A DNA stretch of 64,000 nt, taken from NCBI GenBank assembly GCA_019510435.1, contig JAEKKJ010000007.1, forward strand, positions 124,001 through 188,000. Direction: 5' to 3'. The translations under genes were made by a program, and so were the position numbers. Shown here one piece after another: positions 10,333 through 20,205 of this stretch. The notes under the pieces are model-generated. The model worked only from the letters and a program-made list of their open reading frames with translations, searched no databases and was not told where the DNA came from. The stretch is from Caulobacterales bacterium. Lineage in GTDB: Bacteria; Pseudomonadota; Alphaproteobacteria; Caulobacterales; Caulobacteraceae. Position 1 is the first letter of the stretch. Each line of letters opens with the position of its first letter.

Positions 10333-12858
10333 TCAGAAGGTGTAGGTGATCTTGCCGTAGTAGTAGCCGCCGTTGATCCCATAGGCGGAGAACGTCGGGT
10401 ACTGGGTCACGTAGCCGTTGGAATTGGCCTGCAGGTAGTCCTGGCGCAGGGCCGGGTTGATCTTGTTCGGCTCCTTGTCGAACAGGTTGTTGGCCCCGAT
10501 CGTCAGCTTCACCGGCTCAATGATCTTGTAGCTGATCTCCAGGTCGGTGATCGCTGCGGCGTCCACCGTCACCAGGTAGCAGGTGGCGATCGGCGCAGCG
10601 GCCAGCGGGCAGCCGGTGCGGCTCTGGTACTGCGAGGCCTTGCCGTAGAACGACTCCTTCAGGTTCACCGAGAACTTGTCCCAGGTCCAAAGGGCGCCGG
10701 CGACGACCCGGAACTTCGGCGAGGCCTTCTCCAGCGTCGAGATCGACGACAGATCGAACAGCGACGCCCCGGCCAGCTGGGCCGGCGGCGCCTTGATCTT
10801 GGTGACCTTGGTCGTGTTGTAGTTGGCCGTCAGCGACCACTGCACCGAGCCCCAGTCGCCCATGCCCCAGTCCTGGAGGTTGGTGGTCGTGGTGGCCACG
10901 AACTCGGCGCCGCGGGTGCGCGTGTTCAGCCCGTTGGTGAAGATGTTGATCCCGGTCTGGGTGACGGTGGGGTCCAGCACGTTGCCGTTGGCGAGGATCG
11001 CCTGGGTCACCGCCGGCAGGTTGACCGTGCCGCCCGAACCGAACAGCGAGCCGGAGCCGACGATGCGGTCGTGGATGCTGATCTGGTAGACGTCCAGGGT
11101 GGCGGTGATGCCATGGCCCGGGTGGACCACGAAGCCGCCGCTGATGTTGAAGGACTTCTCGGGCTTCAGGCCGTTCACCCCCACCAGCCGGGCGGCCGCC
11201 GAGTTGGGCGGCAGCTGCACGAAGGCCGAGGTCGGGGAGACGTTGGTGGCCGAATAGTACTCCTCGGCCAGGGTCGGGGCGCGGAAGCCCGTGGAGCCCG
11301 TGGCGCGGACGGCGACCATGTCGTTGAAGTCGTAGCGGCCGGTGCCCTTGAACACCGCCTTGTTGCCGAAGTCGGTGAAGTGCTCGTAGCGGGCCGCCAG
11401 GTCCAGCTTCAGGGCGTCCATCGGGCTGAGGGCGACGTCGACGTAGCCGGCGTAGTTCTTGCGGCTGTGCTTGCCGGCATCGGTGAGGGCAAAGCCCGGA
11501 TAGGACTGCGAGCCCTCCTTGTAGCGCGAGGCCGGATCGCCCGGCTTGATCTCATAGGTCTCGCGCCGGAACTCGCCACCGTAGGCGATGGTGGTCGGCT
11601 TGGCGAAGCCGAACAGGTCCAGGTCCTTGCTGATGTCGATCTGGGTCGTCCACTGGCTGGCGATGAAGGCGCCGGCGTAGAAGTCGGTGGGCGACTGGCC
11701 GGGCGTCGTGGCCGTGGACGTGTCGATGTAGAGCGACCGGTTCAGCGAATCCATCGTGTGGATGTTGACGTCGTCCTTGCCGTAGGTGGACGCGATGTCG
11801 ACCTTCCAGCCCTCGAGGTCGTAGGTGACGCCGCCGGTCAGGGCGTAGTCGTCCTCGTAGGAGACTTCCTTGGGCTTGAAGCCCAGCGGCCGCGGGATCG
11901 TGCCGTCCTTGCCGACGATCAGGTTCGGCACACGCCAGTTCTCGTAGGCGTCGGCGAACTTATGGCCGTAGGTGCCGAAGGCGTAGACCTCCAGCTCGCC
12001 GTAGTGGGCGCCGAAGTTGAAGGCGCCTTGCTGGATCCGGTACTCGGCGTCGCCTGCGATCTGGTTCGAATAGGGGAAATCCGGATCGCTCGTGAGCTGC
12101 GGGTAGCGGGTCAGGCGCGACGAGGAATTGATGTTGTAGATCGTGTTGGTGGCCCGCGGGTCCACGTCGCCCCGGAAACTGTGGTCGTGGTAGCGGGTCT
12201 GGAAGGTCAGATCGAGGTAGGCGTCATCCCAGGGCGCCATGCCGATATTGGCGCTGAAGTCGGCGGTCTGGCCGTCGCCGGCCATGTACTTGCCGATCGA
12301 GGCGGTGGCGCCGCCGCCGTGGGTGTCGTTCTTCAGGATGATGTTGATGACGCCGGCGATGGCGTCGGTGCCGTACTGGGCGGCGGCGCCTTCCTGCAGC
12401 ACCTCGATGTGGCCGACGCTGGCCAGCGGGATGAAGTTGAGGTCCGCGGCGGCCCCGCCCTGGAACGGCCCGCCCAGGACCGCCAGGTTGGCCGTGCCGT
12501 GCCGGCGCTTGCCGTTGATCAGCACCAGGGCGTGGTTGGGCGACAGGCCGCGCAGGCGCGCCGACAGGGTCAGGTTGGCGGTGTCGCCGCCGAACGCCTG
12601 GGCGTTGAAGGACGGCACGTTCTGGGCGATCGCCTGGATCAGGTCGGTCTGGCCCACGCGCGCGAGCGCCGTGGAATCCAGCACCGTGATCGGCGCCGGG
12701 CTGTCCACCGCCTTCAGCCCCGTGGTCCGGGTGCCGGTGACGATGATGGTGTCGACCTCGGTCGAACTGGACGACGCGGCGGCGTCAGCGGCGTAGGCCG
12801 CGCCGGCCGCCAGCGCGCAGAGCGCCAGGGCGCTGGCGCCTGCAAGTAGCTTCTTCAC
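10333..12858 (-). CDS. TonB-dependent receptor
   Basis: 841 aa; signal peptide, plug domain (DTIIVTGTRTTGLKAVDSPAPITVLD), C-terminal aromatic Phe. Confidence 0.92.
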   Translation of the reverse strand: MKKLLAGASALALCALAAGAAYAADAAASSSSTEVDTIIVTGTRTTGLKAVDSPAPITVLDSTALARVGQTDLIQAIAQNVPSFNAQAFGGDTANLTLSARLRGLSPNHALVLINGKRRHGTANLAVLGGPFQGGAAADLNFIPLASVGHIEVLQEGAAAQYGTDAIAGVINIILKNDTHGGGATASIGKYMAGDGQTADFSANIGMAPWDDAYLDLTFQTRYHDHSFRGDVDPRATNTIYNINSSSRLTRYPQLTSDPDFPYSNQIAGDAEYRIQQGAFNFGAHYGELEVYAFGTYGHKFADAYENWRVPNLIVGKDGTIPRPLGFKPKEVSYEDDYALTGGVTYDLEGWKVDIASTYGKDDVNIHTMDSLNRSLYIDTSTATTPGQSPTDFYAGAFIASQWTTQIDISKDLDLFGFAKPTTIAYGGEFRRETYEIKPGDPASRYKEGSQSYPGFALTDAGKHSRKNYAGYVDVALSPMDALKLDLAARYEHFTDFGNKAVFKGTGRYDFNDMVAVRATGSTGFRAPTLAEEYYSATNVSPTSAFVQLPPNSAAARLVGVNGLKPEKSFNISGGFVVHPGHGITATLDVYQISIHDRIVGSGSLFGSGGTVNLPAVTQAILANGNVLDPTVTQTGINIFTNGLNTRTRGAEFVATTTTNLQDWGMGDWGSVQWSLTANYNTTKVTKIKAPPAQLAGASLFDLSSISTLEKASPKFRVVAGALWTWDKFSVNLKESFYGKASQYQSRTGCPLAAAPIATCYLVTVDAAAITDLEISYKIIEPVKLTIGANNLFDKEPNKINPALRQDYLQANSNGYVTQYPTFSAYGINGGYYYGKITYTF

Positions 12859-13334
12859 GATAGGTCCCCTCGTTTTCGATGTGGGCCCTTCTCAGCGCTT
12901 CCCCCCTCGCGACATGCGCGAACGCGGCCAGAACCATGTCTGGACAGACACAAGTCAATAAGAGCGATCTTCGGTAAGCTTGGCCGTAGGTGGGCTGGTC
13001 AAATTTGGACCAACGGCGCGCAATATCGCGCCATGATTACTTGAATCGACGTCGAGGAAGATTTGACGCGCATGTTGGATTCTGCGTTTTGAAAAACTGA
13101 CGCCAACGTCAATTGTCGAATTCTTGGGCTCGTGGCGCCGCTGCTTTCCTCAGCGAGGGCCTTGGCGCCTGTTTGCCCGCCGGTCCGCTTGCCAGGCGGC
13201 GCAAGCTGGGCCGTTTAGGCCCGTGCCTGAGGGTGCGTCGCAGCTAGGCCTTTGGCCCGCGCGCGTGTCACAGTCCGGCGCGGACTGCGGCGGCGTCCTG
13301 CCCGCCGCCTGAGCAAATTTCGAGGGAAACTCTC

Positions 13335-13853
13335 ATGCGCAAGATCCTGATTCCGGCCGTCCTGGCCGCGTTCGCGGCCGCCGGCGCGGCGCGGGCGGAG
13401 ATCGTCCACATCAATCCGACCAAGAGCTTCATCGCCCAGGCGGTCACCGTGCCGGCCGGCTCGGACATGATCTATGTGAGCGGCCTGACGCCCGATCCCG
13501 TCGCGCCGCCCGCCGCCGGCGCCCAGCCGCAGTTCGGCGATACCAAGGCCCAGGCCATCAGCGTGCTCGGCAAGATCAAGAAGACCCTGGAGGACCAGGG
13601 CTATTCGCTGAGCGACGTGGTGATGATGCGGGTGCTGCTGGTCGGCGACCCGGCCAAGGGCGGGACCATGGACTTCGCGGGCATGATGGAGGGCTACAAC
13701 TCGTTCTACGGCAGCCTGGAGAACAAGCCCGCGCGCATCACCTCGCAGGTGGTGGCCCTGGCCCGTCCGGGGCTGCTGGTGGAGATCGAGGCGCAGGCGG
13801 CCAAGGCCCCGGCCAAGCCGGCCATGGCCAAGGCGCCCGCCAAGAAGAAGTAG
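13335..13853 (+). CDS. RidA/YjgF family protein with predicted signal peptide
   Basis: MRKILIPAVLAAFAAAGAARAEIVHINPTKSFIAQAVTVPAGSDMIYVSGLTPDPV...ALARPGLLVEIEAQAAK; Lys/Ala/Pro tail. Confidence 0.78.
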   Translation: MRKILIPAVLAAFAAAGAARAEIVHINPTKSFIAQAVTVPAGSDMIYVSGLTPDPVAPPAAGAQPQFGDTKAQAISVLGKIKKTLEDQGYSLSDVVMMRVLLVGDPAKGGTMDFAGMMEGYNSFYGSLENKPARITSQVVALARPGLLVEIEAQAAKAPAKPAMAKAPAKKK

Positions 13854-13857
13854 TCGG

Positions 13858-14187
13858 TTAGCTCCGCGCCAGGGCGTGGCCCCGCAGGGCCGCGCTCACG
13901 GCGGGCGCGCTGAGGGCGGAAAGCGCCCGGTCCATGGCGTCGCGGTAGCAGGCCGAGCGGCGCACGTCGGTCTGCACGTCGCGGGCGCTGAATTCCGAGG
14001 CTCCGCAGACCGACAGGGCGGCCCGGTCCAGCCGCATGGCCATCACGTTGGCGTCGGTGGCGCGGGACAGGTCGAGCCCGGAGGCGCTGACGGCGCGCGA
14101 ACTGGTGGCGGCAGGGCCGTCCGCGAGGGCGGCGGCGGGCCCGGCCAGCACGGCCAGGGCGGCGGCGGTTGCGATCAGACGCTTCAT
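13858..14187 (-). CDS. UrcA family protein
   Basis: MKRLIATAAALAVLAG...SGLDLSRATDANVMAMRLDRAALSVCGASEFSARDVQTDVRRSACYRDAMDRALSAL. Confidence 0.75.
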   Translation of the reverse strand: MKRLIATAAALAVLAGPAAALADGPAATSSRAVSASGLDLSRATDANVMAMRLDRAALSVCGASEFSARDVQTDVRRSACYRDAMDRALSALSAPAVSAALRGHALARS

Positions 14188-14368
14188 GGCATCACTCCCT
14201 ACTGGGACGGCTTGAGCCGCCCTCTCATCGGCGCCTACGAATCCGGCGCTACCTTCACCAAATCGGCGCGAATCCAGGCGTTTCAAGACCAATACGCGCG
14301 AGACGCGAAAAAGTGCTTGGCCTCGCGGTGACTTGAGCCGGGCCCGGAGTCGCGCGAGCTTGGCCGTC

Positions 14369-15601
14369 ATGGATCGTCGCCAACTCCTCGCCCTCGGTGT
14401 CGCCGGCCTGGCCTGCGCCGCCGCCGTCCCTGCCGCCGCCGCCCCCGAACTGGGCAAGTTGCCCGCCCCGCCGGCGCCCATCGGCCAGGCCGAGCGCCTG
14501 GGCCGGATCGCCAAGGCCCAGCGGCTGATGCGGGCGCAGGGGATCTCCGCCCTGCTGGTCGAGCCGGGATCCAGCCTGATCTACTTCACCGGCGTGGCCT
14601 GGCATCGCAGCGAGCGGCTGACCTGCGCCATCATTCCGGCCGACGGCGAGATCGGGCTGGTGACCCCCTTCTTCGAGGAGCCGTCCGTGCGTGAGACCCT
14701 GGCGGTCCCGGCCGATGTGCGCAGCTGGCAGGAGGACGAGGATCCGCTGAAGCTGGTGGCCGGCTGGCTGCGCGACCACAGGCTCGGCAAGGGCGCGATC
14801 GCCATCGAGGAGACCGACCGCTACTTCATCGTCGACGGGCTGAAGCGGAACCTGCCCACCTGCACGGTCCGCAGCGGCGCGGCCGTGGTGCGCGGTTGCC
14901 GGATGATCAAGTCGTCCGCCGAGATCGCGCTGATGCAGCACGCCACCGACATCACCATGGCCGCCTATCGCTACACGATCCCTCGGGTGGAGGGCGGCAT
15001 GCGGCCAAGCGATATCGCGGCGATCATGAACGGCGCCACCACAGCGCTGGGCGGCGACGTGGAGTTCGCCCTGGTGCTGCTGGGCGAGGCGGCGGCCTAT
15101 CCGCACGGCTCGGGCAAGCCGCAGTCGGTGAAGCCGGGCGAGGTGGTGCTGATGGACTGCGGCTGCACCTACCAGGGCTACCAGTCGGATGTCTCGCGGA
15201 CCTTCGTGCACGGCGAGGCGCCGGCCGAGGTGCGCAAGGTCTGGGGCCAGGTGCAGAAGGGCCAGCAGGTGGCCTTCGAGGCCGCGAAGCTGGGCGCTCC
15301 CTGCGGCAGCGTCGACGAGGCGGTGCGGCGCTACTACGAGGGCCTGGGCTATGGTCCGGGCTACAGGCTGCCGGGCCTCTCGCACCGCACCGGGCACGGC
15401 ATCGGGCTGGACGGGCACGAGCCCGCCTATTTCGTGCGCAACGACCGCACCCCCATCGCCGCCGGCATGTGCTTTTCCGACGAGCCCGGCCTCTACCTGC
15501 CGGGCAAGTTCGGCGTGCGCCTGGAGGACTGCCTCCACATGACCGAGGCGGGCCCGAAGTGGTTCTCGGAGCCCTCGAAGTCGATCGAGGAGCCGGTTTA
15601 G
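14369..15601 (+). CDS. M24 family Xaa-Pro peptidase, Tat-like signal
   Basis: MDRRQLLALGVAGLACAAAVPA...; metal motifs VVLMDCGCTYQGYQSDVSRTF and HRTGHGIGLDGHE. Confidence 0.88.
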   Translation: MDRRQLLALGVAGLACAAAVPAAAAPELGKLPAPPAPIGQAERLGRIAKAQRLMRAQGISALLVEPGSSLIYFTGVAWHRSERLTCAIIPADGEIGLVTPFFEEPSVRETLAVPADVRSWQEDEDPLKLVAGWLRDHRLGKGAIAIEETDRYFIVDGLKRNLPTCTVRSGAAVVRGCRMIKSSAEIALMQHATDITMAAYRYTIPRVEGGMRPSDIAAIMNGATTALGGDVEFALVLLGEAAAYPHGSGKPQSVKPGEVVLMDCGCTYQGYQSDVSRTFVHGEAPAEVRKVWGQVQKGQQVAFEAAKLGAPCGSVDEAVRRYYEGLGYGPGYRLPGLSHRTGHGIGLDGHEPAYFVRNDRTPIAAGMCFSDEPGLYLPGKFGVRLEDCLHMTEAGPKWFSEPSKSIEEPV

Positions 15602-16605
15602 ACCGCGTAGTAGTCGCGGTACCAGTCGACGAAGCGGCCGACGCCCTCCTCGACATTGACCTTGGGCTGGTAGCCGAGCACCGCGCGGGTCTCGGTGATG
15701 TCGGCGTCGGTGGCGGTGACGTCGCCGGGCTGCATGGGCATGAGGTTGAGGACGGCCTTCTTGCCCAGCTTCTCCTCCAGCACCTCGATGTAGCGCATCA
15801 GCTCCACCTTGCGCCCCGCGCCGAGGTTGAGGACGCGCCAGGGCGCGGCGCTGGTGGCGGGGTCGGGGTGGGCGGCGTCCCAGGTGGGGTTGGCCGCGGG
15901 CGGGCGGCCGAGCGCGGCGACCAGGCCGTCGACGATGTCGTCGACGTAGGTGAAGTCGCGCTGCATGCGGCCCTCGCCGTACACGTCGATCGGCTGGCCC
16001 TTCAGGATGGCGTCGGTGAACTTGAAGAGCGCCATGTCCGGCCGGCCCCACGGCCCGTAGACGGTGAAGAAGCGGAAGCCGGTCGCCGGGAGCCCGAACA
16101 GGTGGGCGTAGGCGTGGGCCATGGCCTCGTTGGCCGCCTTGGTGGCGGAATAGAGGGTGATCGGGTGGCTCGCGGCGTCATGCACGCTGAACGGCATGTT
16201 GGCGTGGTTGCCGTAGATCGAGCTGGTGGAGGCGAAGACCAGGTGCGCCGGCGGGTGGGCCCGGGCGGCTTCCAGCAGGTTGAGGAAGCCCACGACGTTG
16301 GACCCCACATAGGCCTCGGGGTTTTCCAGGCTGTAGCGGACGCCGGCCTGGGCGGCGAGATTGACCACCTCGCTGGGCCGGACGTCGGCGAAGAGGGCGG
16401 CGACGCCGTCGCGGTCCGCCAGGTCCAGGCGGACGTGCGTGTAGCCGGGGGTGGCCTCCAGGATCGCCAGGCGCGCCGCCTTCAGCGACGGGTCGTAGTA
16501 GGCGTTGAGGTTGTCGAGGCCGACGACGGCGTGACCGGCCTGCAGCAGCCGCAGGCTCAGGTGGAAGCCGATGAAGCCGGCGGAACCGGTGACGAGGATG
16601 GCCAA
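15598..16605 (-). CDS. NAD-dependent epimerase (UDP-glucuronate 4-epimerase-like)
   Basis: LAILVTGSAGFIGFHLSLRLLQAGHAVVGLDNLNAYYDPSLKAARL...TLYSATKAANEAMAH; probable TTG start. Confidence 0.87.
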   Translation of the reverse strand: MAILVTGSAGFIGFHLSLRLLQAGHAVVGLDNLNAYYDPSLKAARLAILEATPGYTHVRLDLADRDGVAALFADVRPSEVVNLAAQAGVRYSLENPEAYVGSNVVGFLNLLEAARAHPPAHLVFASTSSIYGNHANMPFSVHDAASHPITLYSATKAANEAMAHAYAHLFGLPATGFRFFTVYGPWGRPDMALFKFTDAILKGQPIDVYGEGRMQRDFTYVDDIVDGLVAALGRPPAANPTWDAAHPDPATSAAPWRVLNLGAGRKVELMRYIEVLEEKLGKKAVLNLMPMQPGDVTATDADITETRAVLGYQPKVNVEEGVGRFVDWYRDYYAV

Positions 16606-16696
16606 GGGCGCGCTCCACGGACCCGCACGGACATGCGCGGACCCGTTCCGTAGCGGGCGTCGGGGTCGAAGTCGACGGGGCTGCGGCCGCCGGTGA

Positions 16697-17560
16697 TCAG
16701 CGGCCGAGGCCGACCACTTCGCGGATGCGGGCTGGACGGGCGGGCTCGGCGAGGGCGGCGCGGCGGGCCTCCAGCACGTCCGCGGCCCGCAACTCGGCCA
16801 GCAGGGGCAGGAGACCGGACAGCATGGCGACGAGCAGGCCCAGGCGGCCTTCGCGCCAGCCGCCCTTGGCGACATAGCCCTTCAGGAAGGCGCCCACGCC
16901 GCGCGCGACGCCGCCCGGGACCGCGGTCTTGGCCCCGGAGTCGGCCCTAGCGTCGGCGAGGTCTTCGGCGGCCAGAGCCGCCAGGCGGTTCAGGCGCTCG
17001 ACCAGCCCGCCCACGTCGCGGCCCAGCGAACGGCGGATCGCGCCCTTCAGGGCCCCGCCGGACTGGCCGGCCAGCACCGCCGGCGCATTGAGCCGGCGCG
17101 GTTCCCACGCCTTGAGGCCGCGCTTGTAGAGGCGCGGTTCGAGCCGGGCGGAGAGGCCGCCGGCCCAGCCGTCACGGACCAGGGCCGGGCCCACGTAGTT
17201 GTCGATGGGAAGCTCGTACCAGTCGCCTGCGGGGCGCATCTGCAGCACGCAGCGGATTTCCCAGGCGAGGGCGGCGTCCACCAGCTCGTCGGGGTCGATC
17301 TCCAGGATCCATTCGCCCGTGCAAGCGTCGACGCCGGCCTGCTTGCGGTGATTCTCAAGAGGGAAGATGCCGTCGATCACCACCGCGCCGTGGCGCCGTG
17401 CGATCTCCTGGCTGCGGTCGGTGCAGCGATCCGCGACCACTACGACCTCGTCGCAGAACGACAGCTTGCGCAGGCACTCCGAGAGCTGCGCATCCTGGTT
17501 TTGCACGCAAACAAGCGCTGATAGCCTGACCAACGAACCCGCTCCCGTCCCCAGAGCCAT
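16697..17560 (-). CDS. glycosyltransferase family 2 (WaaE-like)
   Basis: LSALVCVQNQDAQLSECLRKLSFCDEVVVVADRCTDRSQEIARRHGAVVIDG...ILEIDPDELV. Confidence 0.83.
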   Translation of the reverse strand: MALGTGAGSLVRLSALVCVQNQDAQLSECLRKLSFCDEVVVVADRCTDRSQEIARRHGAVVIDGIFPLENHRKQAGVDACTGEWILEIDPDELVDAALAWEIRCVLQMRPAGDWYELPIDNYVGPALVRDGWAGGLSARLEPRLYKRGLKAWEPRRLNAPAVLAGQSGGALKGAIRRSLGRDVGGLVERLNRLAALAAEDLADARADSGAKTAVPGGVARGVGAFLKGYVAKGGWREGRLGLLVAMLSGLLPLLAELRAADVLEARRAALAEPARPARIREVVGLGR

Positions 17561-17712
17561 TTCGGGTCACCCGAACTTTCCGAAGGCTCCGCCCTGCAAG
17601 GGTCGGTCCGCCAGCGTGAGCCAAACTGGCTCATCGTCCGCAGCGCTCCGCCCCTCACAGGTTAAGACGCCGCCCTGCCGCGAGGCCCCCCAGCGCCGCG
17701 TTTAGAATTTGT

Positions 17713-20175
17713 TCAGAATGCGGCGGCGAGTCGCACGCCGATGGTCCGCGGCCGCTGGGGCGTGGACTGCTGGACCGTTCCGAAGCTGAACGGATTGCCG
17801 TAGGCGAAGGTGTCGCCGGCGTCGTTGAAGGGGTTGGTGACATAGCCCATCAGCCGCCAGTGCTCGGTGGCGACCTCCGCCGAGAGGCTGGTGCGCCAGT
17901 AGTGGTCCATCCGCGGCGGCAGGGTGGCGTCGAAGCTAAGGCCCGCGGAGCCGACGTAGCTGGTCTCGCCCACCACCCGCAGGGTGAAGCGCTCGGAGAG
18001 CGGGCGCTGGTAGATGGCCAGCAGGCCGCCGGACGCCTTGGGCACCCCGGGAAGGGCGCCGGCGACCTGCAGCGCGAAGAGGGGGTTGGGGTCCCGGATC
18101 TTGGAATCCGACAGGAGGCCGTTGGCCTGCAGCGACAGCCCCTGCGCGAGCCGCAGCTCCAGCTCGGTCTCCAGGCCCACGATCCGCGCGTCGCCGACAT
18201 TGGCCGTATAGGCGAGGCCGGAGGGCCGATACTGGTCGGTCTGGATGTTGCGCCACTCGTCGAAATAGGCGGTGGCGCGGGCGGCGAGGCGGCCGTCGAA
18301 GCGGCGCAGCTTGACGCCGACCTCGTAGTTGCGCAGGCGGTCGGGCTGGAAGGCCGCGCGGGCGCCGTTGACGGCGAAGAAGCCGCTCGAATTGAAGCCG
18401 CCGGGCCGGTAGCCCTCGGTGATCAGGCCATAGACCAGGTCGCCGTTCGAAAAGGTCCGCTGCAGGGACAGCTTGGGCAGCACGCCGTCGAAGGTGCGCG
18501 CCGCGTCCAGGGCCCGGGTGTCATAGGGCTTGATCGCGAAGATGTCGGCCGTCGTGTGGACGTGCGTCTGGAAGAGGCGGCCGCCCAGGGTGGCGCTCCA
18601 GCCCCCGCCCAGGCTGTAGGTCGCCTCGCCGTAGATGGCGACCTCCGACGTCCGGTCCTTGCGGTTCTCGGTGTAGGCGGTGGCGACCAGCGCCTGGCCG
18701 CCCGGCGCGGCGGACAGCAGGCCCAGCACCGAGGGACTGCGCTCGTTGGTGCGCGCCGCATAGACCCCCGCCAGCCAGTTGAACCGCCCGCCGCCCGCGG
18801 ACCGGACCACGAAGTCCTGGACGTACATGTCGGCGTGGGCGGCCTCGGTATAGACGCCCAGGTTCGCCTGGGTGCTGGCGAAGGCGCCGCGGGGATCGAG
18901 GGTGGCCGAGGCGTCGTACTGGCTGGAATAGACGTGGTGCACGTAGCTGACCGACGAGCTGACGCTGCCCCAGTCGAAATCGCCCTGCAGCTGGCCGCCG
19001 ACGTAGTCGAAGTTGTTGCGGTGGCCCTCGCGCACCCGGTTGGCCCGCTGGTCGGGCGCGCCGCCGCCGCCGTCGCCCGGCGACTCCAGCGCCTCGCCCA
19101 CCACAGAGTGCAATGAGGGCGGGATCGCGGTGACGTACTGGGTGTCGTTCGATTTCAGGTCCTGGGTCGCGGCCAGGGCGTCCAGCCGCCAGTTCTCGCT
19201 GATCCGCAGGCGCAGGGCCACGCGTCCGCCCTGGCGCTGGGTCTGGTCGACGTTGGCGATGCGCAGGTTGACGTCGTCGAGATAGCCGCCCTGGACGTCG
19301 TCGTAGCCGGCGACGCGCACGGCCAGGCGGTCCTTGATCAGCGGCAGGCTGGCATAGGCCTCGAACTCCCGACTCGGGTCGCCGCCACGGGTGGTGGCGT
19401 AGCCGGCCATGCCGCCGAACTCGGGGCGTTCCAGGTCGGGCTTGCGGGTGACGATGCGATAGATGCCGCTGACGGCGCCGGATCCGTAGAGGGCGCCCTG
19501 GGGCCCGCGCACCACCTCCACCCGGTCGATGTCGACCAGCCGCAGGTCAGGGTCCGGGGCGTTGTAGTTGATCGGGGCATGGTCGAGGTAGGTGGAGACC
19601 GTCGAGCGGGCCCGCCCGGTGAAGGCGCCGTCCGAGAGCCCACGGATCAGGAGCTTGTCGCGGCCGGGCCCGAGGTTGGTGGTGACCACGCCGGCCAGCT
19701 GGCCAACCGTCTGGCCCACCTCCACCGCGCCGGAGGCCGCGAGCTGCTCGCGGGGGAGGGCGCTGACGCCGCCGGGCAGGGTGTCCAGCACCGCGGGGCG
19801 CTTGGTGGCGGTGACCACCAGCTCGGCCACGAGGTTGGTGGCGCGGGACGGCTCGCGTCGCGCCTCGCCGGCGGCCGGCAGGATGGGGACGATACGCACG
19901 GTCCGCGCGTCCACGATCCGATAGGTGCAGGGCGCGCCCGTGAGCAACCGCCGCAGCGCCTCGTCCAGCGGATAGCGGCCCGAGAGGCCCGCATGGCCGT
20001 CGGCCCCGCAGTTGGCCGTTCCGAGGATGGAGATGTTGGCCTGGACGCCCAGCTCGATCAGGGCGTCCGAGTAGGACCGCGCCGGGATCGACAGCCGTAC
20101 GGACGAATCGGCGGCCTCAGCGCGCCCCGCCACGCAGGCGAAGGCCACACCGCCCAGAAGCGCCCGCAGAGACAC
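17713..20175 (-). CDS. TonB-dependent receptor with N-terminal STN (signalling) domain
   Basis: Signal peptide, STN-like IPARSYSDALIELGVQANISILG..., plug VVTATKRPAVLDTLPGGVSAL, terminal IGVRLAAAF. Confidence 0.9.
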   Translation of the reverse strand: MSLRALLGGVAFACVAGRAEAADSSVRLSIPARSYSDALIELGVQANISILGTANCGADGHAGLSGRYPLDEALRRLLTGAPCTYRIVDARTVRIVPILPAAGEARREPSRATNLVAELVVTATKRPAVLDTLPGGVSALPREQLAASGAVEVGQTVGQLAGVVTTNLGPGRDKLLIRGLSDGAFTGRARSTVSTYLDHAPINYNAPDPDLRLVDIDRVEVVRGPQGALYGSGAVSGIYRIVTRKPDLERPEFGGMAGYATTRGGDPSREFEAYASLPLIKDRLAVRVAGYDDVQGGYLDDVNLRIANVDQTQRQGGRVALRLRISENWRLDALAATQDLKSNDTQYVTAIPPSLHSVVGEALESPGDGGGGAPDQRANRVREGHRNNFDYVGGQLQGDFDWGSVSSSVSYVHHVYSSQYDASATLDPRGAFASTQANLGVYTEAAHADMYVQDFVVRSAGGGRFNWLAGVYAARTNERSPSVLGLLSAAPGGQALVATAYTENRKDRTSEVAIYGEATYSLGGGWSATLGGRLFQTHVHTTADIFAIKPYDTRALDAARTFDGVLPKLSLQRTFSNGDLVYGLITEGYRPGGFNSSGFFAVNGARAAFQPDRLRNYEVGVKLRRFDGRLAARATAYFDEWRNIQTDQYRPSGLAYTANVGDARIVGLETELELRLAQGLSLQANGLLSDSKIRDPNPLFALQVAGALPGVPKASGGLLAIYQRPLSERFTLRVVGETSYVGSAGLSFDATLPPRMDHYWRTSLSAEVATEHWRLMGYVTNPFNDAGDTFAYGNPFSFGTVQQSTPQRPRTIGVRLAAAF

Positions 20176-20205
20176 GCCCCGTCTGGGTATTGCTCGATAT
20201 CCCCG

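Noticed and set aside
10228-12849. Long + strand ORF (873 aa) antisense to the TonB receptor, and similar ones at 19579-22242 and 24832-27108
   Set aside because: Low-complexity, Arg/Gly/Ala/His-rich translations typical of antisense frames in high-GC DNA; the opposite strand carries clear family motifs.
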